DNA of 64,000 nt from Zobellella taiwanensis (lineage in GTDB: Bacteria > Pseudomonadota > Gammaproteobacteria > Enterobacterales > Aeromonadaceae), in assembly GCF_003012795.1 (NCBI RefSeq), contig NZ_PXYH01000008.1:1-64000 (forward strand). The letters run 5' to 3'. Position 1 is the stretch's first letter. Every line of letters begins with the position of its first letter. The translations under genes were made by a program, and so were the position numbers. Of the stretch, positions 1-9,248 are shown one piece after another. A model generated the notes under the pieces. That model searched no databases and was not told the DNA's origin. It saw only the letters and a list, made by a program, of their open reading frames with translations.

Positions 1-121
1 GGCTTCCTTCAGACCCCACCGTTGGCCAGTGGCGCCCTTGCCAGTCGGATTGTCTTCCCCTCAGTCGGGGTGACGCCATCTTCTTTCAGATGGCCGGGTT
101 TGCCGGCTTCGCCGGGCAAAC
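1..121 (-). mobile_element. 5' end of a group IIC-like intron (partial, runs off the window)
   Basis: Read on the minus strand from 121 downwards, this stretch starts GTTTGCCCGGC and folds into successive hairpins. It contains GGCAAGGGCGCC and then GTCTGAAGGAAGCC at 15-1. From memory, these match the start and the domain I core of group IIC introns such as the Oceanobacillus iheyensis intron (GUGUGCCCGGC..., ...AAUCUGAAGGAAGC). It begins exactly after the T-run of an intrinsic terminator, which is the usual target of class IIC introns. Position 3 of the 5' end differs from the GUGYG consensus. Any maturase and the 3' end would lie outside the window. It could also be a truncated copy. Confidence 0.55.
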
Positions 122-145
122 AAAAAAACCGGCCAGGGGCCGGTC
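122..145 (-). terminator. intrinsic terminator of the pilT-pilU-yaaA unit
   Basis: On the minus strand ACCGGCC pairs with GGCCGGT (128-134 with 138-144) across a 3-nt loop, followed by seven T residues. It lies 85 bp downstream of the yaaA stop codon. Confidence 0.85.
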
Positions 146-229
146 AAATGAAGAAGAAAGAGCTGAAAATTCAGTAGACATATCCTCAGAAAGCCCTGGC
201 AACCAAAGGTTCCCCTGAGTTGCCACTTT

Positions 230-1009
230 TTATTGCGCTCCCTCCTCGCGTTTGAACACCAGTTCGGTCGGCCCCGATTCCTGCTCCACAAAGTAATAAC
301 CAGCCCGGTCGAAAGCGGTAAGCTGGCTGACCTCGGTCAGGCGGTGCTCGATGATATAGCGGGCCATCATGCCCCTCGCCTTCTTGGCATAGAAGCTGAT
401 GACCTTGTACTGGCCGTTTTTGCCGTCCTTGAACACAGGGGTGACGATCTGCCCGTCCAGCCGCTTCGGTTTCACCGCCTTGAAGTACTCGTTGGACGCC
501 AGGTTGATCAACACATTGTCCCCCTGCTCCGCCAGCGCCCGGTTGAGCGTCTCCGTGATGATATCGCCCCAAAACTGGTACAGGTCCCGCCCCCGCTCGT
601 TGTCGAGCCGGGTACCCATTTCCAGCCGGTAGGGCTGCATCAGATCCAGCGGCCGCAGTACCCCGTACAGGCCGGACAGCATGCGCAGGTGGCGCTGGGC
701 AAAGGCGAAATCGTCCGGTCTCAGGGTTTCTGCGTCCAGGCCGGTGTAGACATCCCCCTTGAACGCCAGTATCGCCTGCTTGGCATTGGCGGGCGTGAAT
801 TCGGGGGTCCAGTCGGCGAAACGGGCGGCATTGAGGCCGGCCAGCTTGTCGCTGATGCTCATCAGCCGGCCGATCTCCGCCGGGCTCAGCCGGCGGGCCC
901 GCTCGATCAACTCGGCGGCATGATCCAGCAGCTGGGGCAGGGTATGCTCGGCAATCACCGGCGGGGTGTCGTAGTCCAGGGTCTTGGCGGGGGAAACCAC
1001 TATCAGCAT
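230..1009 (-). CDS. yaaA: peroxide stress protein YaaA (DUF328/UPF0246)
   Basis: A cytoplasmic protein of 259 aa, the usual length for the family. In E. coli YaaA lowers intracellular free iron during hydrogen-peroxide stress and so limits Fenton damage to DNA and proteins; it also binds DNA. The N-terminus [16 protein letters not shown] is the family hallmark and homology runs to the end. The ATG at 1009 follows an AGGATC-type ribosome site. The gene lies 9 bp downstream of pilU, so it probably shares the pilT-pilU transcript and ends at the terminator near 130. Confidence 0.95.
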   Translation of the reverse strand: MLIVVSPAKTLDYDTPPVIAEHTLPQLLDHAAELIERARRLSPAEIGRLMSISDKLAGLNAARFADWTPEFTPANAKQAILAFKGDVYTGLDAETLRPDDFAFAQRHLRMLSGLYGVLRPLDLMQPYRLEMGTRLDNERGRDLYQFWGDIITETLNRALAEQGDNVLINLASNEYFKAVKPKRLDGQIVTPVFKDGKNGQYKVISFYAKKARGMMARYIIEHRLTEVSQLTAFDRAGYYFVEQESGPTELVFKREEGAQ

Positions 1010-1018
1010 AAGGATCCT

Positions 1019-2128
1019 CTAAGATTCGATGGTGACATTGTCGAGCATGCCGGAATCCAGTCCGCCACCGCCCTGCAGCTTGATCATCAGGCGCAGATCA
1101 TTGGGGGAGTCGGCATAGGCGAGTGCTTCGGTGTAGCCTATATGCTGCTGGGTATAGAGGTCAAACAGCGCCTGATCGAAGGTCTGCATGCCCTGCTCCC
1201 TGGACTTGGCCATGACGTCCTTGAGCTTGTGCATCTCCCCTTTGCGGATCAAATCCGCCACCAGGGGGGTATTGAGCAGGATCTCGAAGGCGCCCCGGCG
1301 CCGCCGTCCGTCCCGGGTCGGGATCAATTGCTGGGCCACGATCGCCTTGAGGTTAAAGGAAAGATCGAACAGCAGTTGGCGGTGCTTGCTCTCGGGGACC
1401 AGGTGCATGATCCGGTCCAGCGCCTGGTTGGCGTTGTTGGCGTGCAGGGTGGCCATGCACAGGTGGCCGGTTTCGGCGAAGGACAGGGCGAAGCCCATGG
1501 TTTCCTCGGAGCGGACCTCGCCGATCAGGATCACATCCGGCGCCTGGCGCAGCGAGCTTTTCAGGGCAGCGTCAAAGGATTCGGTATCGATGCCCACCTC
1601 GCGCTGGGTAATGATCGACTGGCCATGCTGGTGCACGTATTCCACCGGATCCTCTATGGTGAGGATGTGGCCGCCCGCATGACGGTTGCGGTGGCCGATC
1701 ATGGCCGCCTGGGTGGTCGACTTGCCGGTGCCGGTGCCGCCCACGAACAGCACCAGACCGCGCTTGGTCATGGCCACCTCACGCAGGGTATCCGGCAGGT
1801 AGAGCTCCTCGAAGGTGGGAATATGGCTTTCGATGCGCCGGATCACCATGCCCGCCTTTTCCTGCTGCCAGAAGGCGCTCACCCGGAAACGCCCGTGCTC
1901 ATCGTCGCTGATGGCGAAGTTGGCCTCCTTGTGGCGGTGGAAACGCTCCCGCCATTCGGGGTTCATGCAGGACTCGACCAGCGCCAGGGCGGCTCCGGCG
2001 GACAATCGCTCCTGCCCTATGGGCTGCATCCGTCCCTGCACCTTGATGGTGGGCGCCACGCCCACCGAGATATACATGTCCGACGCCTTCTGTTCGCGCA
2101 TCGTTTTCAACAAGGGAGCCAGCTCCAT
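1019..2128 (-). CDS. pilU: type IV pilus ATPase PilU
   Basis: A hexameric cytoplasmic AAA-type ATPase that assists PilT in retracting type IV pili. The 369 aa include Walker A GGTGTGKST near residue 130, an Asp box and a Walker B region, and the gene stands directly downstream of pilT as is usual. The ATG at 2128 is chosen because it gives the PilU N-terminus MELAPLLKTMREQKASD and has a GGAG 8 bp upstream. The frame stays open further upstream, but that part overlaps pilT and has no pilU similarity. No structural pilin gene is in the window. Confidence 0.93.
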   Translation of the reverse strand: MELAPLLKTMREQKASDMYISVGVAPTIKVQGRMQPIGQERLSAGAALALVESCMNPEWRERFHRHKEANFAISDDEHGRFRVSAFWQQEKAGMVIRRIESHIPTFEELYLPDTLREVAMTKRGLVLFVGGTGTGKSTTQAAMIGHRNRHAGGHILTIEDPVEYVHQHGQSIITQREVGIDTESFDAALKSSLRQAPDVILIGEVRSEETMGFALSFAETGHLCMATLHANNANQALDRIMHLVPESKHRQLLFDLSFNLKAIVAQQLIPTRDGRRRRGAFEILLNTPLVADLIRKGEMHKLKDVMAKSREQGMQTFDQALFDLYTQQHIGYTEALAYADSPNDLRLMIKLQGGGGLDSGMLDNVTIES

Positions 2129-2162
2129 GACACAATCTCCGCTGTGGTTGTTCATCCCGGCG

Positions 2163-3197
2163 TCAGATCCCCTGGGGATCCACCGCCTTGGCCCGGGCAT
2201 CCGCCGGGGCCACCATGCCGCTGCTGACCAGCATCTTGAGGTTCTGATCCATGGTTTGCATGCCATGGGCCATGCCGGTCTGGATCACCGAGTACATCTG
2301 CGCCACCTTGTCCTCGCGGATCAGGTTGCGGATCGCCGGCGTGCCCAGCATGATCTCGTGGGCGGCGATCCGCCCGCCGTTGATCCGCTTGAGCAGGGTC
2401 TGGGAGATGACCGCCCGCAGCGACTCGGAAAGCATGGAGCGTACCATGTCCTTTTCGGCGCCGGGGAAAACATCGATGATGCGGTCAATGGTCTTGGCCG
2501 CCGACGAAGTGTGCAGGGTACCGAACACCAGGTGGCCGGTTTCGGCGGCGGTGAGCGCCAGGCGGATGGTTTCCAGGTCGCGCAGCTCGCCCACCAGTAT
2601 GATATCGGGATCCTCCCGCAGCGCCGAACGCAGGGCGTTGCTGAAGGAGTGGGTGTCCCGGTGCACTTCCCGCTGGTTGACCAGGCATTTCTTGTTAGCG
2701 TGCACGAATTCGATAGGGTCTTCGATGGTGAGGATGTGCTTGTTGAAACTCTCGTTGATATGGTCGATCATCGCCGCCAGGGTGGTTGACTTGCCCGAGC
2801 CGGTCGGGCCGGTCACCAGCACCAGGCCGCGCGGGTATTCGGCGATGCGGCGGAAAATCTCCGGCGCCCCCAGGTGTTCCAGGCTCCAGACCTCGCTCGG
2901 TATCACCCTGAAGGCCGCCGCCGCACCCCTGGACTGGTGGTAGGCGTTGACCCTAAAGCGCGCCAGACCAGGCAGCTCAAAGGAAAAGTCGACCTCGAAG
3001 TTTTCTTCCAGCTCCTTGCGCTGGCGATCGTTCATGATGTCGTACACCAGGCGGTGCACTTCCCTATGCTCGAGCACCGGCAGATTGATCCTGCGCACTT
3101 CGCCGTCCACCCGGATCAGGGGGGGCACCCCGGCCGACAGGTGCAGATCCGACGCATTATGCTTTACACTAAACGCCAATAATTCCGTAATATCCAT
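2163..3197 (-). CDS. pilT: type IV pilus retraction ATPase PilT
   Basis: Retraction motor of type IV pili, which powers twitching motility and DNA uptake. The 344 aa equal Pseudomonas PilT in length. It begins MDITELLAFSVKHNASDLHL, has Walker A GPTGSGKST near residue 130, the ILVGELRD Walker B region, two conserved His (TGHLVFGTLHT) and the AIRNLIRE motif needed for retraction. The start at 3197 has an AGGGAT site upstream. It is divergent from yggS with only 33 bp between the starts, so promoters of one or both genes must overlap coding DNA. Confidence 0.96.
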   Translation of the reverse strand: MDITELLAFSVKHNASDLHLSAGVPPLIRVDGEVRRINLPVLEHREVHRLVYDIMNDRQRKELEENFEVDFSFELPGLARFRVNAYHQSRGAAAAFRVIPSEVWSLEHLGAPEIFRRIAEYPRGLVLVTGPTGSGKSTTLAAMIDHINESFNKHILTIEDPIEFVHANKKCLVNQREVHRDTHSFSNALRSALREDPDIILVGELRDLETIRLALTAAETGHLVFGTLHTSSAAKTIDRIIDVFPGAEKDMVRSMLSESLRAVISQTLLKRINGGRIAAHEIMLGTPAIRNLIREDKVAQMYSVIQTGMAHGMQTMDQNLKMLVSSGMVAPADARAKAVDPQGI

Positions 3198-3230
3198 GAT
3201 AAATCCCTGTCGCTTTCGGTTATCTATTAT

Positions 3231-3923
3231 ATGAATACTATCGCACAGCAGCTGCAACTCGTTCATGACAGAATCGCCGGCGCCGCCGCCCGCTGCGGCC
3301 GACCCGCCGCCGACGTCGGTCTGCTGGCGGTCAGCAAGACCAAGCCCGCCGCCGACGTGGCGGCCGCCTATGCCGCAGGCCAGCGCCAGTTCGGAGAAAA
3401 CTACGTGCAGGAAGCGGTCGACAAGATCAAGGCCCTGAGAACCACCTGTCCCGACATCCGCTGGCACCTGATAGGTCCGCTGCAGTCCAACAAAAGCCGG
3501 CTGGTGGCCGAACACTTCGACTGGGTGCACACGGTGGACCGGCTTAAAATCGCCCAGCGGCTCAGCGATCAACGCCCGGTGCACATGCGCCCGCTCAATA
3601 TCTGCCTGCAGGTTAACGTGAGCGGCGAAGCCAGCAAGTCCGGCCTGGCCCCGGCCGAGGTAGCGGCCCTCGCCGAGCGGGTCGACGTCCTGCCCGGCTT
3701 ATGCCTGCGCGGCCTGATGACCATACCCGAAGCGACCGATGATCCGGAAATACTCCGGTCACAATTGCTAGAGTTGAAACAACTCTTTGATAGAATGGCG
3801 GAAAAATATCCCCGACTGGATACCCTGTCGATGGGAATGAGCAACGATTTGGAACTCGCAGTGGCCTGTGGCTCGACCCTGGTGAGGGTCGGCACGGCTA
3901 TATTTGGCTCCCGCAACCCCTGA
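3231..3923 (+). CDS. yggS: PLP homeostasis protein YggS/PLPBP
   Basis: A single-domain alanine-racemase-fold protein of 230 aa that binds pyridoxal 5'-phosphate without known catalysis and keeps free PLP and amino-acid pools balanced. The PLP lysine is K36 in LLAVSKTKP; the FGENYVQEA and SMGMSNDLELA signatures are present. It heads the conserved run yggS-proC-yggT-yggU. The ATG at 3231 directly follows an AT-rich stretch and no strong Shine-Dalgarno is visible. Confidence 0.95.
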   Translation: MNTIAQQLQLVHDRIAGAAARCGRPAADVGLLAVSKTKPAADVAAAYAAGQRQFGENYVQEAVDKIKALRTTCPDIRWHLIGPLQSNKSRLVAEHFDWVHTVDRLKIAQRLSDQRPVHMRPLNICLQVNVSGEASKSGLAPAEVAALAERVDVLPGLCLRGLMTIPEATDDPEILRSQLLELKQLFDRMAEKYPRLDTLSMGMSNDLELAVACGSTLVRVGTAIFGSRNP

Positions 3924-3933
3924 GTGATCATTG

Positions 3934-4758
3934 ATGGAACACAGAAAACTCGCCTTTATCGGCGCGGGTAACATGTCTCGCAGCCTGATCTCCGGCCTGA
4001 TCCAGTCCGGCTATCCGGCGGATAGCATTATCGCCGCCAACCCTTCCCGCCCCAAGCTGGACGCCCTGGCCGCCGACTTCGGCATCCGCACCACCCAAAG
4101 CAATGCCGAGGCCGCCAACTGGGCCCAGGCCCTGGTATTGGCGGTCAAACCCCAGATGATGGCGGCCATGCTGGGCGAACTGCTCGCCTCCGGACTACGG
4201 TTTGAGGGCAAGCTGCTGATTTCCATTGCCGCCGGCATCAGCGTGGCGCGCCTGCAGCACCTGGCCGGCGGTCACGACAATATCGTTCGCACCATGCCCA
4301 ACACCCCTTCCCTGCTGGGCCTTGGCATGACCGGGCTCTATGCCCGCCCGCAGATCAGTCAGGCCGACAGGGACTACTGCCAGCAGATGATGGCGGCGGT
4401 GGGCAAAACCCTGTGGGTGGCGGAAGAGGACGGCATCAACCAGGTGATCGCCGCCGCCGGCAGCGCCCCGGCCTATTTCTTCCTGTTTATGGAGGCCATG
4501 GCCGAGGAAGCCCAAAAGCGCGGTTTCAGCGCCGAGGAAGCCCGCCTGCTGGTACAGCAGACTGCCCTGGGCGCGGCCCAGATGGTCGCCGCCAATCCCG
4601 GCCTGACCCTGGCCCAACTGCGGGCCCAGGTTACCTCCAAGGGCGGCACCACCGCCGAAGCCATCCGCAGTTTCCAGCACAACCAGCTGGAACGGCTGGT
4701 GGGCGATGCCATGGCGGCTGCCGTGGCCCGGGCCCGGGAACTGGAAACCCAGCTTTAA
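3934..4758 (+). CDS. proC: pyrroline-5-carboxylate reductase
   Basis: Catalyses the last step of proline synthesis, NAD(P)H-dependent reduction of 1-pyrroline-5-carboxylate. The 274 aa show an N-terminal Rossmann motif GAGNMS, the AVKPQMM loop, the central MPNTP motif and the C-terminal dimerisation domain with GGTTAEAIR. The ATG at 3934 is preferred over the in-frame TTG at 3931; it lies 10 bp after yggS, so translational coupling is likely. Confidence 0.96.
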   Translation: MEHRKLAFIGAGNMSRSLISGLIQSGYPADSIIAANPSRPKLDALAADFGIRTTQSNAEAANWAQALVLAVKPQMMAAMLGELLASGLRFEGKLLISIAAGISVARLQHLAGGHDNIVRTMPNTPSLLGLGMTGLYARPQISQADRDYCQQMMAAVGKTLWVAEEDGINQVIAAAGSAPAYFFLFMEAMAEEAQKRGFSAEEARLLVQQTALGAAQMVAANPGLTLAQLRAQVTSKGGTTAEAIRSFQHNQLERLVGDAMAAAVARARELETQL

Positions 4759-4764
4759 GGATTC

Positions 4765-5319
4765 ATGATGAACACCGCTTATTACCTGATCAATACCCTG
4801 TTCGACCTCTACCTGATGGTGGTGCTGCTGCGTATCTGGCTGCAGCTGGCCAGGGCCGATTTCTACAATCCTTTCAGCCAGTTCGTGGTCAAGGCCACCA
4901 ACCCCGTGCTGACCCCCCTGCGCCGTTTCATTCCCGGCTTCTTCGGCATCGATATGGCGGCGGTGCTGCTGGCCCTGCTGGTGGCTACCGCCAAGCTGAT
5001 GATTTTCAAGGCCATGAACCTGTTATACGCGGACTGGAGCACAGTGGTGCTGGTAGGCCTTATCACAGTACTGAAAAAGGCCGGTGTCATGCTGTTCTGG
5101 ATCCTGATCATCCGTGCCCTGCTCAGCTGGGTCAGCCAGGGCCGCAGCCAGGTAGAGTATGTGCTGCACCAGCTCACCGAGCCGCTGCTCGCGCCCCTGC
5201 GCCGCCTGATCCCCCCCATGGGCGGCCTGGATTTATCCATTCTGGTGGCCTTTATCGCCCTGCAGGCCCTGAACTGGCTGATGGGCGATCTGTTCGGCCC
5301 CCTGTGGTGGCAGCTGTGA
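4765..5319 (+). CDS. yggT: YggT family integral membrane protein
   Basis: A 184-aa inner-membrane protein with two tandem YggT repeats. Each has hydrophobic helices around the DFYNPFSQFVVKAT / GRSQVEYVLHQLTEP pattern and the LLAPLRRLIP-type segment. The role is uncertain; the family is linked to osmotic stress tolerance and, in plastids, to thylakoid or cytochrome assembly. Start may be ATG 4765 or the adjacent ATG 4768, which gives the usual MNT N-terminus. It overlaps yggU by 4 bp (GTGA). Confidence 0.9.
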   Translation: MMNTAYYLINTLFDLYLMVVLLRIWLQLARADFYNPFSQFVVKATNPVLTPLRRFIPGFFGIDMAAVLLALLVATAKLMIFKAMNLLYADWSTVVLVGLITVLKKAGVMLFWILIIRALLSWVSQGRSQVEYVLHQLTEPLLAPLRRLIPPMGGLDLSILVAFIALQALNWLMGDLFGPLWWQL

Positions 5320-5618
5320 GCCAGCCGGTCCGGCTGGAGCAGGGCCGGCTTTACCTCAGCCTCTACCTTCAGCCCAGGGCCAGCCGGGATCAGTTTCTCG
5401 GCCTGCACGGCAACGCAGTCAAACTGGCCATCACGGCGCCGCCGGTGGATGGCCAGGCCAATGCCCACCTGCAAAAGTGGCTGGCCCGCCAGTGCCGGGT
5501 TGCCGCCGCCAACGTCAGCCTGCTGGCGGGCCAGGGCAGCCGGCATAAAGCGGTGATGATCGTCGAGCCCCGACAAATCCCGCCCGCGCTGGCGGAACTC
5601 CTCGGCCGGGAGGCCTAG
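5316..5618 (+). CDS. yggU: DUF167 / YggU family protein
   Basis: A small 100-aa cytoplasmic protein of unknown function, recognised by ASRDQFLGLHGNAVKLAI, ITAPPVDGQANAHL and the C-terminal RHKAV motif. The GTG at 5316 overlaps the yggT stop as GTGA, in frame with the TAG at 5616-5618, and gives the family's normal length of about 96-100 aa. It is translationally coupled to yggT. Confidence 0.9.
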   Translation: MSQPVRLEQGRLYLSLYLQPRASRDQFLGLHGNAVKLAITAPPVDGQANAHLQKWLARQCRVAAANVSLLAGQGSRHKAVMIVEPRQIPPALAELLGREA

Positions 5619-5650
5619 ACTGATCCTATAACCCCGAGCAAGGAATCCTT

Positions 5651-6064
5651 ATGTTCAAGATGCTGATTTCCGCCCTGGCGCTGTTCGCCTCCACCCAGGT
5701 TTTGGCGGAAACAACCCGGGTAGGCGACTGGACGGTGCACTACAGCGCCTTTTCCTCCACCTTCCTCACCCCCGAGGTGGCGCGCAGCTACAACATAGAG
5801 CGCAGCCGCTTCAATGGCCTGCTCAACATTGCCGTCACCGATGACGAAGGCAAGACCCAGCAGGTGGCACTGAGCGGCCAGGGCAAAAACCTGATCGGCA
5901 CGGTACGCGAGCTGACCTTCCAGACCGTCCGCGAAGGCGACGCCATCTACTACATCGCCCAGTATCCCTTTCGCAATGAAGACAATGTGCTGTTCACCAT
6001 CGACATCAGCCACCCCCGCCAGGGCGGGCAGTTTTCATTCCGTCATACCTTTTATACCGACTGA
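5651..6064 (+). CDS. DUF4426 periplasmic protein
   Basis: A 137-aa exported protein with a short signal peptide (MFKMLISALALFASTQVLA) and predicted cleavage after about residue 19. The rest looks all-beta and matches DUF4426, a family common between yggU and rdgB in marine gammaproteobacteria. The function is unknown. An AGGAATCC site precedes the ATG. Confidence 0.85.
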   Translation: MFKMLISALALFASTQVLAETTRVGDWTVHYSAFSSTFLTPEVARSYNIERSRFNGLLNIAVTDDEGKTQQVALSGQGKNLIGTVRELTFQTVREGDAIYYIAQYPFRNEDNVLFTIDISHPRQGGQFSFRHTFYTD

Positions 6065-6085
6065 CAGAGCAGAGAGAATCCCAGG

Positions 6086-6685
6086 GTGACCCAACGAATC
6101 GTACTGGCCTCCGGCAACGCCAAAAAAGTTGCCGAACTGCAAAGCCTGCTGCACGGCCTGGGCATGACCGTCATCCCCCAGACCGAGCTAGGCGTGATCG
6201 ATGCCGATGAAACCGGCACCACCTTTGTGGAAAACGCCATCATCAAGGCCCGCCACGCAGCGCGGCTCACCGGCCTGGCCGCCATCGCCGACGACTCGGG
6301 CCTGACGGTCGACGCCCTCGACGGCCGCCCCGGGGTCTATTCCGCCCGTTTCGCCGGCCCCGACGCCACCGACCAGCAAAACCTGGCACAGCTGCTGGCC
6401 GACCTGGAAGGCCTGCCCGCTGGCCTGCGCAAGGCCACCTTCTGGTGTGTACTGGTCTACCTGCGCCATGCGGACGACCCCACTCCGCTCATCTGCACCG
6501 GCCGCTGGCAGGGCTCCATCACCGAAGCGCCCCGGGGCGAACACGGCTTTGGCTATGATCCCGTCTTCCTGGTGCCGGCCCTGGCCAAAACCGCCGCCGA
6601 GCTGAGCCCGCCGGAAAAAAACCGCCTTAGCCACCGGGGCCAGGCCCTGCGCCAGTTGCAGCAGTTGCTGCAAGAAGAAGCCTGA
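6086..6685 (+). CDS. rdgB: RdgB/HAM1 non-canonical purine NTP pyrophosphatase
   Basis: Hydrolyses dITP, XTP and related deaminated purine nucleotides to monophosphates and keeps them out of DNA and RNA. The 199 aa show [12 protein letters not shown] at the N-terminus, [13 protein letters not shown], the substrate motif [20 protein letters not shown] and the C-terminal GYDPVF and SHRGQAL. It uses a GTG start at 6086 behind an AGGGTG context. The stop overlaps the hemW start (TGATG). Confidence 0.95.
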   Translation: MTQRIVLASGNAKKVAELQSLLHGLGMTVIPQTELGVIDADETGTTFVENAIIKARHAARLTGLAAIADDSGLTVDALDGRPGVYSARFAGPDATDQQNLAQLLADLEGLPAGLRKATFWCVLVYLRHADDPTPLICTGRWQGSITEAPRGEHGFGYDPVFLVPALAKTAAELSPPEKNRLSHRGQALRQLQQLLQEEA

Positions 6686-7830
6686 TGCTGCAACTGCCGC
6701 CGCTCAGCCTCTATGTGCACATTCCCTGGTGTGTACAAAAGTGTCCCTACTGCGACTTCAACTCCCATGCCCTGAAAGAGGGCATTCCGGAGCGGGAGTA
6801 TATCGACGCCCTGCTCGACGACCTGGACCGGGATTTGCCCCTGGTGCAGGGCCGCGGGCTGCACAGCATCTTCATCGGCGGCGGCACCCCCAGCCTGCTC
6901 AGCCCCGAAGCCATCGGCCGGCTGCTGGCCGGGGTGCGGACACGCATTCCCTTCGAACCGGACATGGAAATCACCCTCGAAGCCAATCCGGGCACGGTGG
7001 AAGCCGGCCGCTTTGGCGGCTTTCGAAAAGCCGGCGTCAACCGTATCTCCATCGGCGTGCAGAGTTTCCAGCCGGAGCAACTGAGCCGCCTGGGGCGCAT
7101 CCACGATCCGGAACAGGCCCGCTTCGCCGCGCGCGAAGCCACCGCCGTCGGGTTCGACAGCTTCAACATCGACCTGATGCACGGCCTGCCCGGGCAGCGC
7201 CCGGAAGATGCCCTGTACGATCTCGAACAGGCCCTGGCACTGGCGCCGCCGCATCTGTCCTGGTACCAGCTCACCATAGAGCCGAACACGCCGTTTGCCT
7301 CACGCCCGCCCTCGCTGCCGGAAGACGATACCCTGGCCGACATCCAGGAACGTGGCCATGCCCTGCTGCTGGCCCACGGCTATGAGCAATACGAAGTGTC
7401 CGCCTACGCCAGGCCCGGTTTCGAGGCCAGGCACAACCTCAATTACTGGCGCTTCGGCGACTACCTGGGCATCGGCTGCGGCGCCCACGGCAAGGTGACC
7501 CTGCCGCACGAAAACAGGCTGCTGCGCACCGTCAAGGTCAAGCATCCCAAGGGATATCTGGAACCCGGTCGCCCCTATCTGGACCAAACCTGGCCCATCG
7601 CGCCCCAGGATCTGTCGCTGGAATACTTTATGAACCGGCTGCGCCTGTTCGAGCCCATTCCCAAGCAGGAGTTTCGCCGGCTCACCGGCCAGTCCCTCGA
7701 TACCCTGGCCGGGCCGCTGGCCGACGCCCGCCGGCTGGGCCTGCTGGCCGAAGACGACAACCACTGGCAGCTGACGCCCCTCGGACGGCGCTTTCTGAAC
7801 CGGCTGCTCGATTTGTTTATTGCCGATTGA
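6685..7830 (+). CDS. hemW: radical SAM heme chaperone HemW
   Basis: A cytoplasmic radical-SAM protein that inserts heme into respiratory proteins, long annotated as oxygen-independent coproporphyrinogen oxidase-like. The 381 aa carry the [4Fe-4S] ligands C16, C20 and C23 in CVQKCPYC and the FIGGGTPS SAM-binding segment, followed by the HemN C-terminal domain. It lacks the extra N-terminal Cys of true HemN. The start overlaps the rdgB stop by 1 bp. Confidence 0.94.
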   Translation: MLQLPPLSLYVHIPWCVQKCPYCDFNSHALKEGIPEREYIDALLDDLDRDLPLVQGRGLHSIFIGGGTPSLLSPEAIGRLLAGVRTRIPFEPDMEITLEANPGTVEAGRFGGFRKAGVNRISIGVQSFQPEQLSRLGRIHDPEQARFAAREATAVGFDSFNIDLMHGLPGQRPEDALYDLEQALALAPPHLSWYQLTIEPNTPFASRPPSLPEDDTLADIQERGHALLLAHGYEQYEVSAYARPGFEARHNLNYWRFGDYLGIGCGAHGKVTLPHENRLLRTVKVKHPKGYLEPGRPYLDQTWPIAPQDLSLEYFMNRLRLFEPIPKQEFRRLTGQSLDTLAGPLADARRLGLLAEDDNHWQLTPLGRRFLNRLLDLFIAD

Positions 7831-7881
7831 TATGGGTAAACTTGCCGCCATCCATGCCTTCACCTTTGCAGGCCCCGTTTT

Positions 7882-8616
7882 ATGTCATCACTGGTCTACG
7901 AATTTCCACTCAACGAAAAATGCCGTAACTATCTGCGCCTGAACGAACTGCTGCAACAGACCCAGCACTGCCGGGAGCTTGCCGCTCCCGGCCAGGCCAC
8001 CGCCCTGTTCAAGGCCCTGCTGGACATCATGGAACTGCTTGAGCGCTGCGATCTGCGTAGCGATCTGGCCAAGGATCTGGAACAACAGAAAGGCCGACTC
8101 GACGCCTGGGCCCAGGTGCCCGGGGTCGACGCCGCAGCCCTGGCGCGGCTCGGCCAGCAGCTGGAGCAACTGGTGCAGCAACTGCCCAGGGCGGCCCGCC
8201 TCGGCCAGCAACTGCGGGAAGACAAGCTGCTGAGCGCGGTGCGCAGCCGTTTCGCCATCCCCGGCGGCCTCTGTCCCTTCGACGTGCCCCAACTGCATTA
8301 CTGGCTGAACCAGCCGGTGGCGCAACAGCAGCGGGATCTGGACGGCTGGCTCAGCCATCTGCAACTGCTGCAGCAGGGCCTGGCGCTGCTGCTGACCCTG
8401 TGGCGGGAAACCGGCCAGTTCCGCGACGAGCAGGCCAATGCCGGCTTTTTTCAGGACAATGCCGAACAGACCGAGATGATCCGCCTGCGCCTGCCGGTGG
8501 ACACCGCCGCCTATCCCGTGGTCAGCGGTAACAAATACCGCTTTACCATCCGCTTCATGCCGATCGGGAGTACCGAAACCGGCCACATCGACTTCGAACT
8601 GGCGAATATCAAATGA
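7882..8616 (+). CDS. zapD: cell division protein ZapD
   Basis: A 244-aa FtsZ-binding protein that cross-links FtsZ protofilaments at the division ring. It begins [20 protein letters not shown], the typical ZapD/YacF N-terminus, followed by an alpha-helical region and a C-terminal beta domain. It overlaps yacG by ATGA. zapD-yacG-mutT is a conserved gene trio, usually after coaE and the prepilin peptidase genes; here it follows hemW with a 51-bp gap instead. Confidence 0.94.
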   Translation: MSSLVYEFPLNEKCRNYLRLNELLQQTQHCRELAAPGQATALFKALLDIMELLERCDLRSDLAKDLEQQKGRLDAWAQVPGVDAAALARLGQQLEQLVQQLPRAARLGQQLREDKLLSAVRSRFAIPGGLCPFDVPQLHYWLNQPVAQQQRDLDGWLSHLQLLQQGLALLLTLWRETGQFRDEQANAGFFQDNAEQTEMIRLRLPVDTAAYPVVSGNKYRFTIRFMPIGSTETGHIDFELANIK

Positions 8617-8804
8617 GCACCATCACTACAGTCCCCTGCCCTGGCTGCGGCACTGCCGTGGAGTGGGGCGCGCAAAGCCCCTACCGCCCCTTCTGCAGCA
8701 AGCGCTGCCAGTTGATCGATCTCGGCGAATGGGCCGACGAGGAAAAACGCATTCCCGGCGATCCCGCCTGGCTGCCGGAACAGGACGATGAAAATGAATA
8801 CTGA
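8613..8804 (+). CDS. yacG: DNA gyrase inhibitor YacG (zinc protein)
   Basis: A 63-aa zinc-finger protein that in E. coli binds GyrB and inhibits gyrase. The zinc ligands are C9, C12, C28 and C32 (CPGC...FCSKRC). The acidic C-terminal tail is characteristic. It overlaps zapD by 4 bp and mutT by 17 bp, so the three are translated together. Confidence 0.95.
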   Translation: MSTITTVPCPGCGTAVEWGAQSPYRPFCSKRCQLIDLGEWADEEKRIPGDPAWLPEQDDENEY

Positions 8805-9207
8805 GGCGATACCGAAGCAAACCGTGCTGGTGGCGGTGGGCGTCATCGAGAACGGGGCCGGCGATATCTTCATCTGCCGGCGCGGCGAGAGCCAGCACCA
8901 GGCCTTCAAATGGGAATTTCCCGGCGGCAAGGTGGAAACCGGCGAAACCGTGCCCCAGGCCCTGGCCCGGGAGCTGGAAGAGGAGATCGGCATCAGGGTC
9001 AGCGCCTGCGCCCCTTTTATGCGCATTGAGCACGACTATGGCGACAAGCAGGTGATCCTGGATATTCGCAAGGTCACCGCCTTCGAAGGCGAGGCCCACG
9101 GCCGCGAAGGCCAGCCCAGCCGCTGGGTGCCGCGGGCAGAGTTGCACCGCTATGACTTTCCCGCCGCCAACGGCGCCATCGTCAGGAAACTGCAAGAGAA
9201 AAAATAA
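8788..9207 (+). CDS. mutT: 8-oxo-dGTP diphosphatase MutT
   Basis: Sanitises the nucleotide pool by hydrolysing 8-oxo-dGTP. The Nudix box is complete ([20 protein letters not shown] followed by IG), and WEFPGGK and the C-terminal RWVPRAEL fit MutT. Length is 139 aa from ATG 8788, or 137 aa from ATG 8794. The start lies inside yacG. Confidence 0.93.
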   Translation: MKMNTEAIPKQTVLVAVGVIENGAGDIFICRRGESQHQAFKWEFPGGKVETGETVPQALARELEEEIGIRVSACAPFMRIEHDYGDKQVILDIRKVTAFEGEAHGREGQPSRWVPRAELHRYDFPAANGAIVRKLQEKK

Positions 9208-9210
9208 ACG

Positions 9211-9248
9211 ACAGGCCCCTGGGCGGCCTGGTAACCAGGCCCTGTTTA
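9211..9248 (+). terminator. probable terminator after mutT
   Basis: GGCCTGG (9225-9231) pairs with CCAGGCC (9235-9241) across a TAA loop, and an outer ACAGG/CCTGT pair extends the stem. Only a short T-rich tail follows. The remaining bases to 9483 are an AT-rich stretch around 9350-9400 ahead of the chemoreceptor gene. No convincing promoter and no sigma-28 motif was recognised there. Confidence 0.5.

Noticed and set aside
233-2227. Long plus-strand reading frame of 664 codons opposite yaaA, pilU and part of pilT
   Set aside because: It is antisense to recognised genes, arises from GC-rich third positions, and its translation is low-complexity and rich in Gln, Gly and His.
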